From NCBI GenBank assembly GCA_015698045.1, contig BLAL01000259.1:248001-312000 (forward strand): a DNA stretch of 64,000 nucleotides. Reading direction: 5' to 3'. The position numbers were made by a program, and so were the translations under genes. The notes below the pieces were generated by a model that worked only from the letters and a program-made list of their open reading frames with translations, made no database searches and was not told the origin of the DNA. Source of the DNA: Rhizophagus clarus (Eukaryota; Glomeromycota; Glomeromycetes; Glomerales; Glomeraceae). Below, in pieces: positions 24,730 to 37,643 of this stretch (positions are counted from its first letter, which is position 1; every line of letters begins with the position of its first letter).

Positions 24730-27030
24730 AAAACCGATCGTTTTAAATATAAAAAATAATACAAAACGATTTCAAATAAAAAAAGATTTTTTGATCGTTT
24801 TTAATAAAAAAAAAAACAATTTCTTGATCGTTTTTAAATGACAAAAATAAAACGACTTTTGATCGTTTTTAATAACGTAAAAAAATGATTTCTTAATCAT
24901 TTTTAATAACAAAAAAAAAACGATTTCTTAATCATTTTTAATAACAAAAAAAATGATTTCTTAATCATTTTTAATAACAAAAAAAATGATTTCTTAATCA
25001 TTTTTAATAACAAAAAAAAACGATTTCTTAATCATTTTTAGTAACAAAAAAAAATGATATCTTAATCGTTTTTAATAAAAAAAATGATTTTTAATCGTTT
25101 TTAATAAAAAAAAAATGATTTCTTAATCGTTTCTAATAACAAAATAAAAAATAATTTCTTAATTCTTTTTAATAACAAAAAAAAAGATTTCTTAATCATT
25201 TTTAATAACAAAAAAAAAGTGATTTCTTAATCGTTTTTAATAACAAAATAAAAAATGATTTCTCAAACATTTTTAATAACAAAAAAAAATGATTCTTAAT
25301 CGTTTTTAATAACCAAAATAAAAAACGATTTCTTAATCGTTTTTAATAACAAAATGAAAAACTATTTCTTAATCGTTTTTAAAATAACATTTTTTAATAA
25401 CAAAATAAAAAAAGATTCCTTAATCATTTTTAATAACCAAATAAAAAACAATTTCTTAATCGTTTTTAATAACAAAATAAATAACTATTTCTTAATCGTT
25501 TTTAATAACAAAATAAAAAACGATTCTTAATCGTTTTATATAACAAAAAAAACGATTTCTTAATCGTTTTTAATAACAAAATAAAAAACGATTTCTTAAT
25601 CGTTTTTAATAACAAAATAAAAAATGATTTCTTAATCGTTTTTAATAACAAAATAAAAAACGATTTCTTAATCGTTTTTAATAACAAAATAAAAAACGAT
25701 TTCTTAATCGTTTTTAATAACAAAATAAAAAACGATTTCTTAATCGTTTTTAATAACAAAATAAAAAACGATTTCTTAATCGTTTTTAATAACAAAATAA
25801 AAAACGATTTCTTAATCGTTTTTAATAACAAAATAAAAAATGATTTCTCAAACATTTTTAATAACAAAAAAAAATGATTCTTAATCGTTTTTAATAACCA
25901 AAATAAAAAACGATTTCTTAATCGTTTTTAATAACAAAATGAAAAACTATTTCTTAATCGTTTTTAAAATAATATTTTTTAATAACAAAATAAAAAAAGA
26001 TTCCTTAATCATTTTTAATAACCAAATAAAAAACAATTTCTTAATCATTTTTAATAACAAAATAAATAACTATTTCTTAATCGTTTTTAATAACAAAATA
26101 AAAAACGATTCTTAATCGTTTTATATAACAAAAAAAACGATTTCTTAATCGTTTTTAATAACAAAATAAAAAACGATTTCTTAATCGTTTTTAATAACAA
26201 AATAAAAAACGATTTCTTAATCGTTTTTAATAACAAAATAAAAAACGATTTCTTAATCGTTTTTAATAACAAAATAAAAAACGATTTCTTAATCGTTTTT
26301 AATAACAAAATAAAAAACGATTTCTTAATCGTTTTTAATAACAAAATAAAAAACGATTTCTTAATCGTTTTTAATAACAAAATAAAAAATGATTTCTTAA
26401 TCGTTTTTAATAACAAAATAAAAAACGATTTCTTAATCGTTTTTAATAACAAAATAAAAAATGATTTCTCAAACATTTTTAATAACAAAAAAAAAATGAT
26501 TCTTAATCGTTTTTAATAACAAAATTCTTAATCGTTTTTAATAACAAAATTCTTAATCGTTTTTAATAACAAAATAAAAAACTATTTCTTAATCGTTTTT
26601 AAAATACAATTTTTAAATAACAAAATAAAAAATGATTTCTTAATCGTTTTTAATAACAAAATAAAAAATGATTTTTTAATCATTTTTAAAATAACATTTT
26701 TAAATAACAAAATAAAAAACAATTTCTTAATCATTTTTAAAATAACATTTTTAAATAACAAAATAAAAAATGATTTCTTAATCATTTTTAATAACAAAAT
26801 AAAAAATGATTTCTTAATCGTTTTTAATAACAAAATATAAAATGATTTCTTAATCATTTTTAATAACAAATAAAAAACGATTTCTTAATCGTTTTTAAAT
26901 AACAAAATAAAAAACAATTTTTTAATCATTTTTAATAACAAAAAAATGAATTCCTAATCATTTTTAAATAACAATAACGATTTCTTGATTTTAAATAACA
27001 AAAAAAAATGATTTCTTAATCATTTTAAAT
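24730..27030. repeat. 36-bp hairpin satellite array with a higher-order period of ~585-621 bp
   Basis: The unit is AACGATTTCTTAATCGTTTTTAATAACAAAATAAA or a close variant. AAAACGATT-TCTT-AATCGTTTT in each unit is a perfect 9-bp inverted repeat, so each copy can form a hairpin. A variant unit (ATTTCTCAAACATTTTT) recurs near 25261, 25846 and 26467, spaced 585 and 621 bp. These are exact multiples of the unit length apart from indels, which shows block duplication. Outer units are more diverged than central ones. Long minus-strand frames exist only because 36 is divisible by three. Confidence 0.9.
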
Positions 27031-28382
27031 AACTGAGGTATTAAATTTAGGTACAAGTTTGTGAGCTTTAAATACTAAATAGGGCTCCGATAAGTTTTGG
27101 CCACTTCCTTTTACAACTTGTAACATTCTTCATCTAATAGTATTTATATGAAGCGGGTCTTTGACCTGAAAGAAAATATTGTACGGTACTTCGGGGTGAT
27201 TTTTATGACAACCTAGGAATTCATTGCTGATCGGCCATAGTCCTAAGACTGCCCTAAGTGTTCATTTTTATTTAAATGACTAGTATCCACTGGCTCTTTT
27301 TGGTGGAATTTAATATTTAGTATTAGATTTTTATGTTTATTTTTAAACTAGATTTCTTTATCTACGTATTAATAATGTTTTGTTAGTTTATAAATAAATA
27401 AATAGTTGAATAGGTTAGAACAGGTTGAATAAAATTCGCAGTAACACTTCAGATTTTAATATTTTTACAATGAAATTTGATAAATTATTAGATAAATAAA
27501 AACGATTTTTACAACATTTTTTTTTATTATAAGGTATTTTCCCGCTGAATCCATAAATAAAAACATTTTGCAACGTTTTTTCATTAGTATAGTTAAAAAT
27601 GTTGCGAAAAGCGTTTTCTATGTGTAATAAAAATAGTTTGCAACTTTTTTTTTGCGAACCTGCTGTAAACCATGATAATAATTAGCAATGAAAATTTGCC
27701 AAGGACTCAGACCAAGGTTCAACATCACAATTGATTAACTGTTAATATAGTATTTAAACTAAACTCACTAACTGTACTAAAAGAACCCTAGTTATTAAAT
27801 GATGATATTATCGTCATTTTACATATTGCTAGGTGTATCAAACCTCTAGCACTTCAACTTTGACCAAAAATTCGTAATTTCGACCAATTTTTATGATTTT
27901 CTTAACTCGTCCCGTTTTGGCCGGCATTATACATTTTTGGCCAGAATTAAGAATTTAACTATGTGAAGGTGTTAAATATGTGGAAATAACGTTATTGATG
28001 TTAAAGTTTTATAATTTTAACGTTCAGGAAACATTTATTTCTGTGAATTTAACGTCTTTGACATTAAATTTCATTCATTTTAGCATCAGAGATGTTATTT
28101 TACAGATTTAACGAGTATTTAATGTTTCTAACGTTAAAATTTGATGCCGAAGACCTTTTTTCCGCAGATTTAACATCTTTGATGTTTACCCTAGTGTTTA
28201 ATACACTTTAATATAAGAAATTTTTTTTTATATATTTATTTCCATCCAGATTCCAGTTCAAACCGGATATTTGTCATCCAGATTATAAACCGGATGAAAA
28301 CCGTGGATTTCAGATATCTGAAAAAAAAAAATCCAGATCAATCCAGATTGATCTGGATACAGATCAAAACACTACCCTCGTA

Positions 28383-28893
28383 TATATCCCAAATATTTAA
28401 GTTTATTAAATGCATAAGCTAATAATTCCCCTTTAACTTCCAGCTTGATCAAACTCCTGCTTCTGTTATTTTGAAACAAATTTCAATCCAATTTTCCACA
28501 GCCCTCCAAGTTTTAGTAGAAATTCGTAGCATTTTGCGGTCTCATTAATTTAATAGCTGATAATGTCCTTCATATTGAACGACCTGAAAAAAATTTTGTA
28601 TTTTGAAATACTATTTTCAAATATTTTTGAGCCAAATTTTATCAATGTTTCATCTTTAAAAAAAATTGGCTTATTCAAAAAATCTCTCTTACTTTTGTCT
28701 TTTCAGCATTACGCTACATTAATTTTTTTTAGTGTAAAGAAGATTTTGAAGTGATTAGATCATTTCTAAATTAATCGACTTTTTCACTCAATTTGGATTT
28801 TTGGTTGTACTGATCTTCAAGACTCAATATAAAATCATCCAAATTAGGAAATGCGCAATGTGAACTCGAGAAATGCGTTTTATAATAATGCTT
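28383..28893. other. DNA between the hAT-like element and the LINE cluster
   Basis: AT-rich; a plus-strand frame at 28563-28754 has no motif. The last bases before 28894 are the original target of two LINE insertions. No gene is supported. Confidence 0.4.
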
Positions 28894-29584
28894 AAAGCGT
28901 AAAGCATTTATGCTTTTCTTTATTGATATAATTAAAGGAATTTTCCCACTGGAATTAACAGATCTAATTAAAACTAATATTGGAAATCAAACAAAAAAAA
29001 TCATAGAAATAAGAAAAAAATTTTTAAAATTTGTGTTTGATATATTACATAAAAAAATATGGAAACCACGTTGTGAAAAAATGAAGAAAAAGGAAAAAGA
29101 AAAAAAGATCACCAAAAAAATGAAAAAGATGAGAAGTTATAATAAAAATCAGAAAAAAATAGTACCAACTAATCAAATTAATAAATATGTTAATTTGGAT
29201 GGATTAATGAATAACATATACTTTGGGAGAAATATATTGGATTTTATAGTATATGTGAACCTAGTTAGATAGAAAGAATTTATTTATAATAATTTTATTT
29301 ATTTTTATTTTATTTTTTATCTTAGATTATTTTCTTTATTTTGTCCAATTTTTGGATGAGTAGTATTTTTATTCTTTCTTTTATTTATCATCTAACCTGG
29401 TTTAACAGATAATTAATTTCTTAAAAATTTTTTATTAGTTAGGATAAACTAGAATTGTAGTCGTATATAGTTTCTTTATAAACTATAAGACCTAATCAGT
29501 TTTCCAACATGTACCTTAAAATCCTATTTTGAATAAAATTTGAATTGTTTATCAGTAAAAAAAAAAAAAGCGTAAAGCATTTAT
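28894..29584 (+). mobile_element. Short 3' LINE copy with 18-bp TSD
   Basis: The LINE sequence at 28916-29566 is nearly identical to the 3' end of the larger LINE (about 60883-61534), including the last 110 codons and the 3' UTR, and ends in an A run (29557-29569). AAAGCGTAAAGCATTTAT is present on both sides (28894-28911 and 29567-29584). The ORF 28910-29272 is the Lys-rich C-terminal tail of the LINE protein and has no start of its own. The small number of differences indicates a young, severely 5'-truncated insertion. Confidence 0.85.
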
Positions 29585-32547
29585 ACTGGATGACACAAAC
29601 TTCATCTCAGATAATCAGATTGAATTGGAAAGTATAAGTATTTTGAAAATAGCAGATTCATTTCATAATTTAAATGATATAAAAATAAATAAAGAGAAAT
29701 CTGATTTATTATTAAAAAAACACTAGTCAAAAAAGGACAATTCGGCCTAAATTTGACCAGATCGAATATAGGTCGAATGACGATCTAACCTATGTCAAAT
29801 TGAGGCTGATTTTTTTGGTACATTTAGGGTGCCAATCGTCTCAAATTCGGAAAGAAAATTTAACCATCATTTTACCTATATTAGGATATTATTACATATT
29901 TATTTGACCTTAAAAAAAACTATATTCGACTACTGTATGTAATCCGAATATAATTGATAAATAGGTCAAACTAGAGGTTTTTCAAGGTCGAATAATAAAG
30001 CATCATTTTGTATTTTATAAGCAAATAAAAACCATTTATTTTATATATATTGACGTATATAGTATATAGTAATATAAGATAATTATATAAACCAACCTGC
30101 ATATGATCAACCGTACAAAAAAAATATAAAATATCCAGTAATAATTATATAACCAAAAAAATAAATATAAAATATACTAATAATATTCGTCTGCATCAAA
30201 GATTTCATGGAGTTCTTCGTCTTCTGTAGCCCTTCCTTTTCCTTTTCGCTTTTTTTCAGTTTTTTGTTGCTAATATGATACAACATATGATATAAACAAA
30301 ATTAATTAACAATATTTGTGACGTAAAAATATTAAAATAATTCAACTTACTGTTGTCAAACTTTTGCCAATCTCATCTAAATCTTCAGATCTAGTTGAAT
30401 TCATTTCTGCCGAATTTAACAAGAAATCTGAATATGGCTCTGTTAAATTCAGTTCTATTGGCACACGATCCTCGTAAGATTGAATCAAATTATCAACCAT
30501 GTCATCATATTTGCTAACGCTAATTGTTTCGTTTGTTTCATCTGTCTCGTACATTTTCATTTTATTGAATGCCCATTCAGGCACATTCTCGAGAGGTTTA
30601 CTAGACATGAAGTAAATATCATCATTATAAATTTGCTCCTGTTGCTTTTTTGCGCATTGAATATATTCTGCTTCAGGGTCTAATACGTCTTGTAATAGCT
30701 GTTTTAATTATTAAAACAAAGATAAACAAATATCGAATAAATATTAAAATAGGTTAAGAGCAGTAATCACTTTAATACCTCATCTGAACGCCATGACTGA
30801 TCGTATACATGCAAGAACTGCTTATTATCAGGCAATTTCTGTCTTGAATCGTCTTCAGAATCTGATTGCTCAATGGAATGACAATCATTCTGTACAAGCA
30901 TTAGTAATAATTCGTCTTTATCGAATTCCTTTATGTTAGCATCATTTCTTTCGTATAATTTTATTGCTGCCTTTACTCGTCTATTTTTTTTCTGTCGAAT
31001 ATATAAAGATTAATTTCAAATGACTAAAAAGAAGTGCATTAAAATAAAATACTGCTTACTTTGGACAATCGCGCATTCACATGCATCCTACGGTCAACTT
31101 TGTCTAATTGGCCTGATAGTCATTTCTGGTATTTATCTCTTTTATACTTGTGAATTGATCGTAACCATTTCAACAATTGGGTTACAGACGGATTATAATG
31201 TCCACTTATCAACCTCTTTAATTCAGGTATCAATTTTTCATATATCTTTGCTGTCTGTTCACTAAAAGTCTTGCCGTAATCCAACCGATATTCTTCAGGT
31301 ATTTGACCTTTCAAGAGGTTCTTCATTTCGTCCTAAATAATAAGAGGAAATAATAAAAGCTGTATATATACATTAACACAATTCGGCTGCAAATAGTTTT
31401 GTAAAATTCTTACTCTTACAGCTGAAGCGGCAACTTCATCAGGCGATTTTTCTCTCAATTTTAATCTTTTATTGGGGCATTTTGGTGAATATTGCTGCGG
31501 AGAATTGATAGTCTTTGAGGTGTGCGAAGTTGCTTAAGCCGTTGAAGTTCTTCTTGGAGAGTTTTATTCTCTTCACATAATTGGTTCGATTCATCACCAA
31601 AAATTTCATTAAACTGTCGTAGTAAGGAATTCTTCTTCTCGACCCTACGAACACGGTCTTGCAAATTATCTATTTTTCATTTCATTTCTGATACTTTGAC
31701 CTTTTTCTGATTCAATTCGTTCTGTAGTCAAAGGGTTTCATTTTTTAAATTTCCTAGCTCTAAATTACCTATTTTAAATTATAAGGATATGTATCAAATC
31801 ATAACGAACAGATGTAATATAATAAATATTAAAATATAACAAAAAATTCAGTTTACCTGCTTCTTCATTACTTGGTCGAACATTTCTTAGTGCTCTTTCT
31901 TTGTGATGTGAACGGTAACTTTTTGGTACATTAATATTAGGATATCTTTTAATAATATCAGAAGTTTGTTGAGATTGAGTTTGAGTTTGACTTAATGAGG
32001 CTAAAATATCTTGCAAAACAACGAGTCTAAAAGAAGCTGTAGTATTAGTATTTAGTGATGTTGGTGTTGAAGCAATATTTTGTGGTGTGGCAATATTTTG
32101 TAGTGTAGACGAGGTGGTGGTATTAGTTGGTATTGACGCTTGTGATGTGACAATATTTTGTGATGTAGATGAAACGGTGGTATTAGTTGGTGTTGGTATT
32201 GAAGCAATATTTCATGGAGGAATATAGGACAAAATGGGGGATCTGGGACAAGATTTCCAAATAGGTATAATTAGTGTAAACCTCTCCCGGCTTATTTCCC
32301 GATATACGAAATTTATGTAATCTTTTTTTAACCCAAATTTATTTTCAAAACCAGGAAATATATCAAAATACAATATTGAATTTAAGTTTTAAATCAGGTT
32401 GGGGCACAAATTTTGTTAATATATCCTTTTACCCATTTTTTTAGTTTTCAAGTTAAAGGAGATAACCATCTTTGTTAACGCACTGGCCTGATTTTAATTC
32501 CAAATAATATAACGAAAAAAGTATGCTATATTGCTTGCCCCTTAGGA

Positions 32548-32717
32548 GAACGCTGAACACCGAGGACTGAAGTGTCTGAGTGTATTCAGCGTTCGACCCT
32601 GTCAAGCATAATTTGCATATCAGATTTTATGTTATCCTAGAAATAATTCTAAAGCTGATTTATGTGCGTAAACAAAATAAAAAATTTACACCTAAGCTTG
32701 TCTTAGGTGTAAATTTT
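32548..32717. repeat. Two hairpins inside the left TIR
   Basis: GAACGCTGAA ... TTCAGCGTTC (32548-32594) and AAAATTTACACCTAAG ... CTTAGGTGTAAATTTT (32681-32717, 5-base loop). Both are kept in the right TIR (about 53565-53740). There the first stem is 13 bp (GAACGCTGAACAC), so it appears to have been longer originally. They may be protein-binding or replication structures; this is inference. Confidence 0.75.
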
Positions 32718-32998
32718 TTGTATTTGAAAATAAAGTTAAAAGGATATTAACCATATTCTAGTATACCATTATTTTTGATATGCAGGAAGCCATTCTGGAG
32801 CCAATTCTTTCAAATAAGCATTAAGAAAAAAATTTGGGTTAGGTGTAAAAAAAAAAAAAATTCACCAAGATAAGTCTCACCCATAAGTGTAAAAAAAAAA
32901 TTCATCTGGCTAAGTCTCACCTTAAAATTATATCAAATAGTGTACACAAAATAGGTTTAAGAACTCTATGGAGCATGTATACAAGGAAAATTGGACTA

Positions 32999-33241
32999 TT
33001 ATACTTCCTGATATGTACCCAAGGCTCTATCTCGAAGCCTATTAATATATTGGATTACATAATATCCACTAGCATGTTTTCTACAAAGACCAGGTTTAGA
33101 GCTAATCGGCTTGCCACATACACTACAAGGAAAACGCTTCCTAGCTTTCCAATGTTCATGGCACCCTTCAGACTGACGGCAAGTACGCCCACAGACACCT
33201 CCAGTTCTGAGTAAATAGTTGCAGTAATATTCGCCTATCAT
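32999..33241 (-). CDS. Small Cys/His-rich (zinc-binding) protein encoded in the left TIR
   Basis: The protein is 80 aa from ATG at 33241 (MIGEYYCNYL). Cys and His pairs C-x3-C, C-x-E-H and C-S-V-C-G-K ... C-R-K-H could bind one or two zinc ions. No family was recognised. The frame is intact here, while the right-TIR copy has lost the start codon and one Cys, so this is the better-preserved copy. Its position inside a TIR means each element carries two copies transcribed toward the ends. A DNA-binding or regulatory role is possible but only inferred. Confidence 0.6.
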   Translation of the reverse strand: MIGEYYCNYLLRTGGVCGRTCRQSEGCHEHWKARKRFPCSVCGKPISSKPGLCRKHASGYYVIQYINRLRDRALGTYQEV

Positions 33242-36109
33242 GGTAGTAAGAAATAAATATTTTATTTTAAACAAAAGTTTTCGTAATATTAATACAAGCA
33301 CCGTAGTTGCAACACCTGGGGTTTGAAAAAATTAGAATACATATAGTTGTATACCCTGAATAAATAATTATTTTTAAACAAAAGTTTTCGTACTATTAAT
33401 ACAAACAATTGAATACATACCCATATAATCAAAATGATTCTGCCTTGTCCTCGTTGTGGTAAAGATGATTTTAAAAAGTCTCGTGATCGAACAAATCATC
33501 TAAATAGGAAGCATAAATGTAAACCCAGAAATATTCAAGAAGATCGAATAAATGAACCAGTTTCTGTTACTAAATCAGATGTAGTCCCATCTTCTAGTCA
33601 AAAAGAGACTACACAATTATTTATAAAGGACTTAGCTAATTGGCTAACGAATTCTGAGATAAAAAATAATCCAAGCATTATTAGTAAAAAGATCCCAAAA
33701 ACAGATGCAGAATGGTTTAATTTAATGGGTCGCAAAGCTGAGATATCCTATCAATCTGAAGAGGATCCTGAAGCAGGACCTGGTCCAGCAACTCAAGCTC
33801 ATAGAGATGTTGAGCAACAAGACGCAATCCCAAAGGAACCTACTCAGAAGGATATTATCTTTAAAGAATGTCCAGTTGGAAGGGATCCAGAAAGACCACA
33901 TAGAAATCGTTCATTAATGAGCAAATGGGTGGGCAAAATTCCCCATTCAGATGACAATCCAACATATGCATTTATTTAACCGATAGCCAAGCCAGAAGAA
34001 TATAAAAAATTACCATACATGCCTCAACTTATAGGATTAATTCGTCCAAAAATAAAGGAAGTTCTTCAAATAGAGCTTCATAAAAAAGATCAAATAAAAT
34101 CAGCCATAGTAGCATCGTGCTGATATACAATTGCTAAAAGAAAGCCAGATGATACAAGCGAACCAACAGAAGTAGAGAAATATCATAGAGGACCAACAGA
34201 AGTAGAGAAATATCATAGAGGAAATATGCGACCAATTCTTTTAAAAGAGAATATAAAGGAGCACATAACCAAAACTATTGGGGAAATAGATGTGCAAATT
34301 GAGGGAACATTAAAGAAAGGATCTCGTTATATACTCAAACGAATTCTTGAAATATCTATTGAGACATATACACTTCGTAGAGCCCTTGGAGGGTCTTACA
34401 ATCCTACTCCCCCAAAGCTTGCTAACAAAAAGTGTACCATCAATCCAGACAATCAAGGTCTTATAGATCCGAAGACAAATAAACCATCTGAGAAATGTCT
34501 TCAAGGGGCATTAGGTGCATATTTTGCATATTAGGATGGACATACAGACCATCTTGAACGAATCTTCTGAGCAATGAAACTAAAGCCCTACCTAGATGTC
34601 GTCAAGCTAGATGGAATTCCCATGCCAACACCAGTTTCCCCTCACATCTTTAATAAAATCGAGGAGATGAATCCTGATATTTCCATAAATGTCTGGAATT
34701 GGAAGGAAGAAACAGTTACCCCCAAACCCGTTATTTATAGTAAGAACTATAACAGACCACATATTATCCATCTTATGACCCTTACAGATATTACAAAATC
34801 TCAAGAAGAAAAATATGGGCAAAAAAATCACTTTCTATGGATTAAGAACCCAGATGGGTTAGTATATAAGGATAATGCTCACAAAGATAAAAAGCATCTT
34901 TGCAACCGATGCTTCCAAAGTTTTACTTCTGAAAAATCCCTAGACCATCATCAGGAATGGTATTTTGGACTGGGTGAAGCCCCACAAAGAGTCACAATGC
35001 CTGTAAAAGATGTTAATGACTTTGAAGAGTTCAGAAACTATGGACGTCAGATCAATGCCCCATGTGTCATTATAGCAGATTTCGAGTCATTAAAAAAGAA
35101 GTGTGACACACATTATGGTGGAAATATGCGAAAGTTAGCAGAGGAAGAAGCTAATAGTTTTAGCTATTCAGTCCACTGGATTGATACTGGAGAAACATGG
35201 GGCTCATTCTTATATCGTGGAGAAAATGCCACAGAAGAATTCGTCCAAAGGATCGATCAAGAATTGATAGAAATAAATAGGGTCTTAGCAGTTAAGCATG
35301 AGCGTATTATTACAGATGACTATCAAAGAAAATTCAAGGAGGCTGATCGGTGTTGGATCTGTGAAGACAAGTTCAGTATAGATACAGATGTGATTAATAT
35401 GTTAGAAAGAAAGATTGCAAATCTTACTGCCAAGCTTACAGAAATTGTTCAGGATCCTAGATCATATAATAAGATGGCTTCACCTAGAGATATATCCAAG
35501 AGAATCTTAGAAATGGAAAAGAATAACGTATTAGAAAAGGATCTCAAAAATCTCTATACAGAGTTGCTAAAAGCTGTTAAGAATCCCGAAGACTATAAAT
35601 CCCTAAAATCTGCTTTAAGTAAAGCCATATCGGCGGATTTGTTTCATCGTCCAAATATGTTAAATTTTGTTATACAATGTATTATAAAAGTTAAAGATAT
35701 GCAATATTGTGATCTAAAAAAATGCGTACAATTTTTAAAAAGTGCAATTCAGCACAATTTTAATTTTGGCCAGAATTAACATAATTTCGGCTAGAATTAA
35801 TATACCGTAATTGGTAATATAATAGTAATGATAATTAGTTAAACAAAAAAGAAAAAAAACTTTAACACCACAATCATTAAATCTATAATTACAAAAACAA
35901 TTTCACACTTAATAATTTGTTGAATAATAATTAATATCACTATAAATTAATAAAAAGGAAATTGTATGAAAAAAACTATATTTTAATTCAAAGAAAAAAA
36001 ATTACACCACACTGTATACATGATTTTATAAAAAAATTAAGCCACAATTGCATAATTTTAACTGTAATATTAATGTTATAATGCTGTATTAATTGCACAT
36101 GCACTGCAA

Positions 36110-36830
36110 TATATAAGAAAAAATGGAAAATACAGGAAGAAAGGACAAAGGAAGAATAAAGGAAAGAAGAGATAAATGAAAAGGGATAAAGGGAAGTAAA
36201 GATGATCAAAGAGAAATGAGGAAGGAACAAAAAAGGTAAAGGATAGTGAAAAAGAATGAATGAAACAAAAAAAGAATGAAAATGAATGAGAAAATGAAAG
36301 GGAATGAAAAGGAATAAAGAAAATGAAAAAAAATAAAAGGAATAAAAGAAGCAAATGGTAAATGAAAAAAAAATAAGAGGAATGAAAGAGAATGAAAGGA
36401 AGCAAAGGAGGAATGAAAATCAATAAAGGGAACAAAAAAAAGCAACAAAAGAAGTCAAAGATCAATGAAAGAAATCAAAGATCATTGAAAAGAGACCAAA
36501 GATCAATGAAAGAAACGAAAAAAGTAATGAAAGAAACCAAGGATCAATGAAAAAAACAAAAAAAAAGCAACGAAAGAAATCAAAGATCAATGAAATAAAC
36601 CAAAAAAGCAATAAAAAAAACAATGATGAAAGGAATAAAAGATCAATGAAAGGAATAACAAAAGAACCACAAAAGATCAATAAAAGAACCATAGAAGAAA
36701 CGAAAGGAATAATGAAAAAAAGAAACAAAAAACCACGAAAAGAAGAGAAATAAAGGGGAAAAAAATGAAAGAAAAGCCAGAACACCCACCCATAGAAAAA
36801 AAAAGAAAGAAAACGGTTAATATCATCTTA
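36110..36830. repeat. Purine-rich low-complexity stretch
   Basis: The plus strand is almost only A and G with recurring GATCAATGAAAG-like units about 20-40 bases apart. Its minus-strand Phe/Ser/Leu-rich frames are composition artefacts. On the minus strand it is a long polypyrimidine tract downstream of the mini-exons at 36882-37119. Confidence 0.7.
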
Positions 36831-36881
36831 AAAGAAAAATAAAACAACAGAAGAAGAGACGTAAGAGACTTACTTGAATTT

Positions 36882-37119
36882 TCACTCATATGGTACACAT
36901 CTAAAAAGACAAAAAGTTTAGTAAAAGAACAAGGGAAAGAATGAAAAGAAAACAAAAAAAAGGAGAAGAAATTAAAACTCACCTTGAATTTCTGAAATGA
37001 ATAAAAACAGTCACGCCTAAAAAAAAGAACAAGTTAATAAGAGACAAAAGAAAGGAGAATAAAAGCAAAAAAAACTTACCTGTTACAGTATTTAATCCTG
37101 AAGCTAAAGGTAATGCCAT
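36882..37119 (-). other. Possible minus-strand mini-exon gene (3 short exons, ~30 codons)
   Basis: ATG at 37119 (MALPLASGLNTVTG) runs to 37080 and is followed by GTAAGT. A second exon, 37016-36983, lies between TTTTTTTAG and GTGAG. A third starts at 36900 after TTTTTAG and reaches TGA at 36884-36882. Phases fit, but the product is tiny, so this may be the start of a longer, decayed or alternatively spliced gene. It points away from the plus-strand array. Confidence 0.3.
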
Positions 37120-37643
37120 TAACTAAAAAATTTAAATTGTGGTTTATAATTTTTGAAAAAAAAAATTATTTTTTTATTTTTTAAAAAAAAAATTCCCTTA
37201 TCATAAAACAAATGATTTTTTATTTTTTTAAAAAAAATTTCCCTTAAAAAAAAATGATTTTTTATTTTTTAAAAAAAAATTTCCCTTAAAAAAAATGACA
37301 TTTTTTTTAAAAAAAAAAATTTCACTTAAAAAAAACGATATATTTTTTTAAAAAAAATTTCCCTTCCGCCAAAATAAAAATCTGAAGTCTGAACAAAACT
37401 ACTAGCATTGATTATCTATTTATAACATAAAAGGCAATATCGCTTGCCATTTACGATAAGCTTATCTCATGAGTTGATATAAAAAAGGAATATGTTATAT
37501 ATCACATGCACTTTATCTAGTTTTGAACTGGTATAACCGGTATTATGATCCGATTATTTAGGTAAACAGGTTTTTTTTTGAATTTATTACATTTAGATAA
37601 AAAACAATTTAAAAAAATAATTTTTTTTTTTTCTTTTTTGTAG

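Larger units (their letters stand above)
22522..28374. mobile_element. Non-autonomous hAT-like element with near-perfect 8-bp TSD
   Basis: The left end TAGTGCTTCGATCCGGAT and the inverted right end TAGTGTTTTGATCTGTAT match at most positions and begin with TAGTG, as hAT ends often do. The flanks are CCCCCGTA (22514-22521) and CCCTCGTA (28375-28382), an 8-bp TSD with one change. Both subterminal regions carry many ATCCGGAT or ATCCAGAT copies, which may be transposase sites. No transposase frame exists inside. The interior holds a retroposon (22644-23747), AT-rich filler, a hairpin satellite (24730-27030) and a non-coding right part with TAACGTT and GCAACGTT repeats (27480-28190). Confidence 0.7.
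32222..33312. repeat. Left TIR of the Polinton-like element
   Basis: It matches the inverse of 52974-54060 over its whole length, ending near GTTGCAA (33310). Differences between the arms are scattered and mostly C/T or G/A. It contains the Cys/His gene and two stable hairpins. Confidence 0.85.

Noticed and set aside
25502..26869. Minus-strand ORFs of 95-133 aa made of a repeating KTIKKSFFILLL peptide
   Set aside because: They exist because the satellite unit is 36 bp, divisible by three, and lacks a stop in one frame. There is no start context, no splice structure and no constraint beyond the DNA repeat.
24730..27030. CRISPR-like array (regular 36-bp period)
   Set aside because: There are no unique spacers between repeats and the setting is eukaryotic; it is a plain tandem satellite with hairpins.
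36076..36982. Phe/Ser/Leu-rich minus-strand ORFs that look like membrane proteins
   Set aside because: They are translations of a purine/pyrimidine-skewed low-complexity tract; several frames are open at once.
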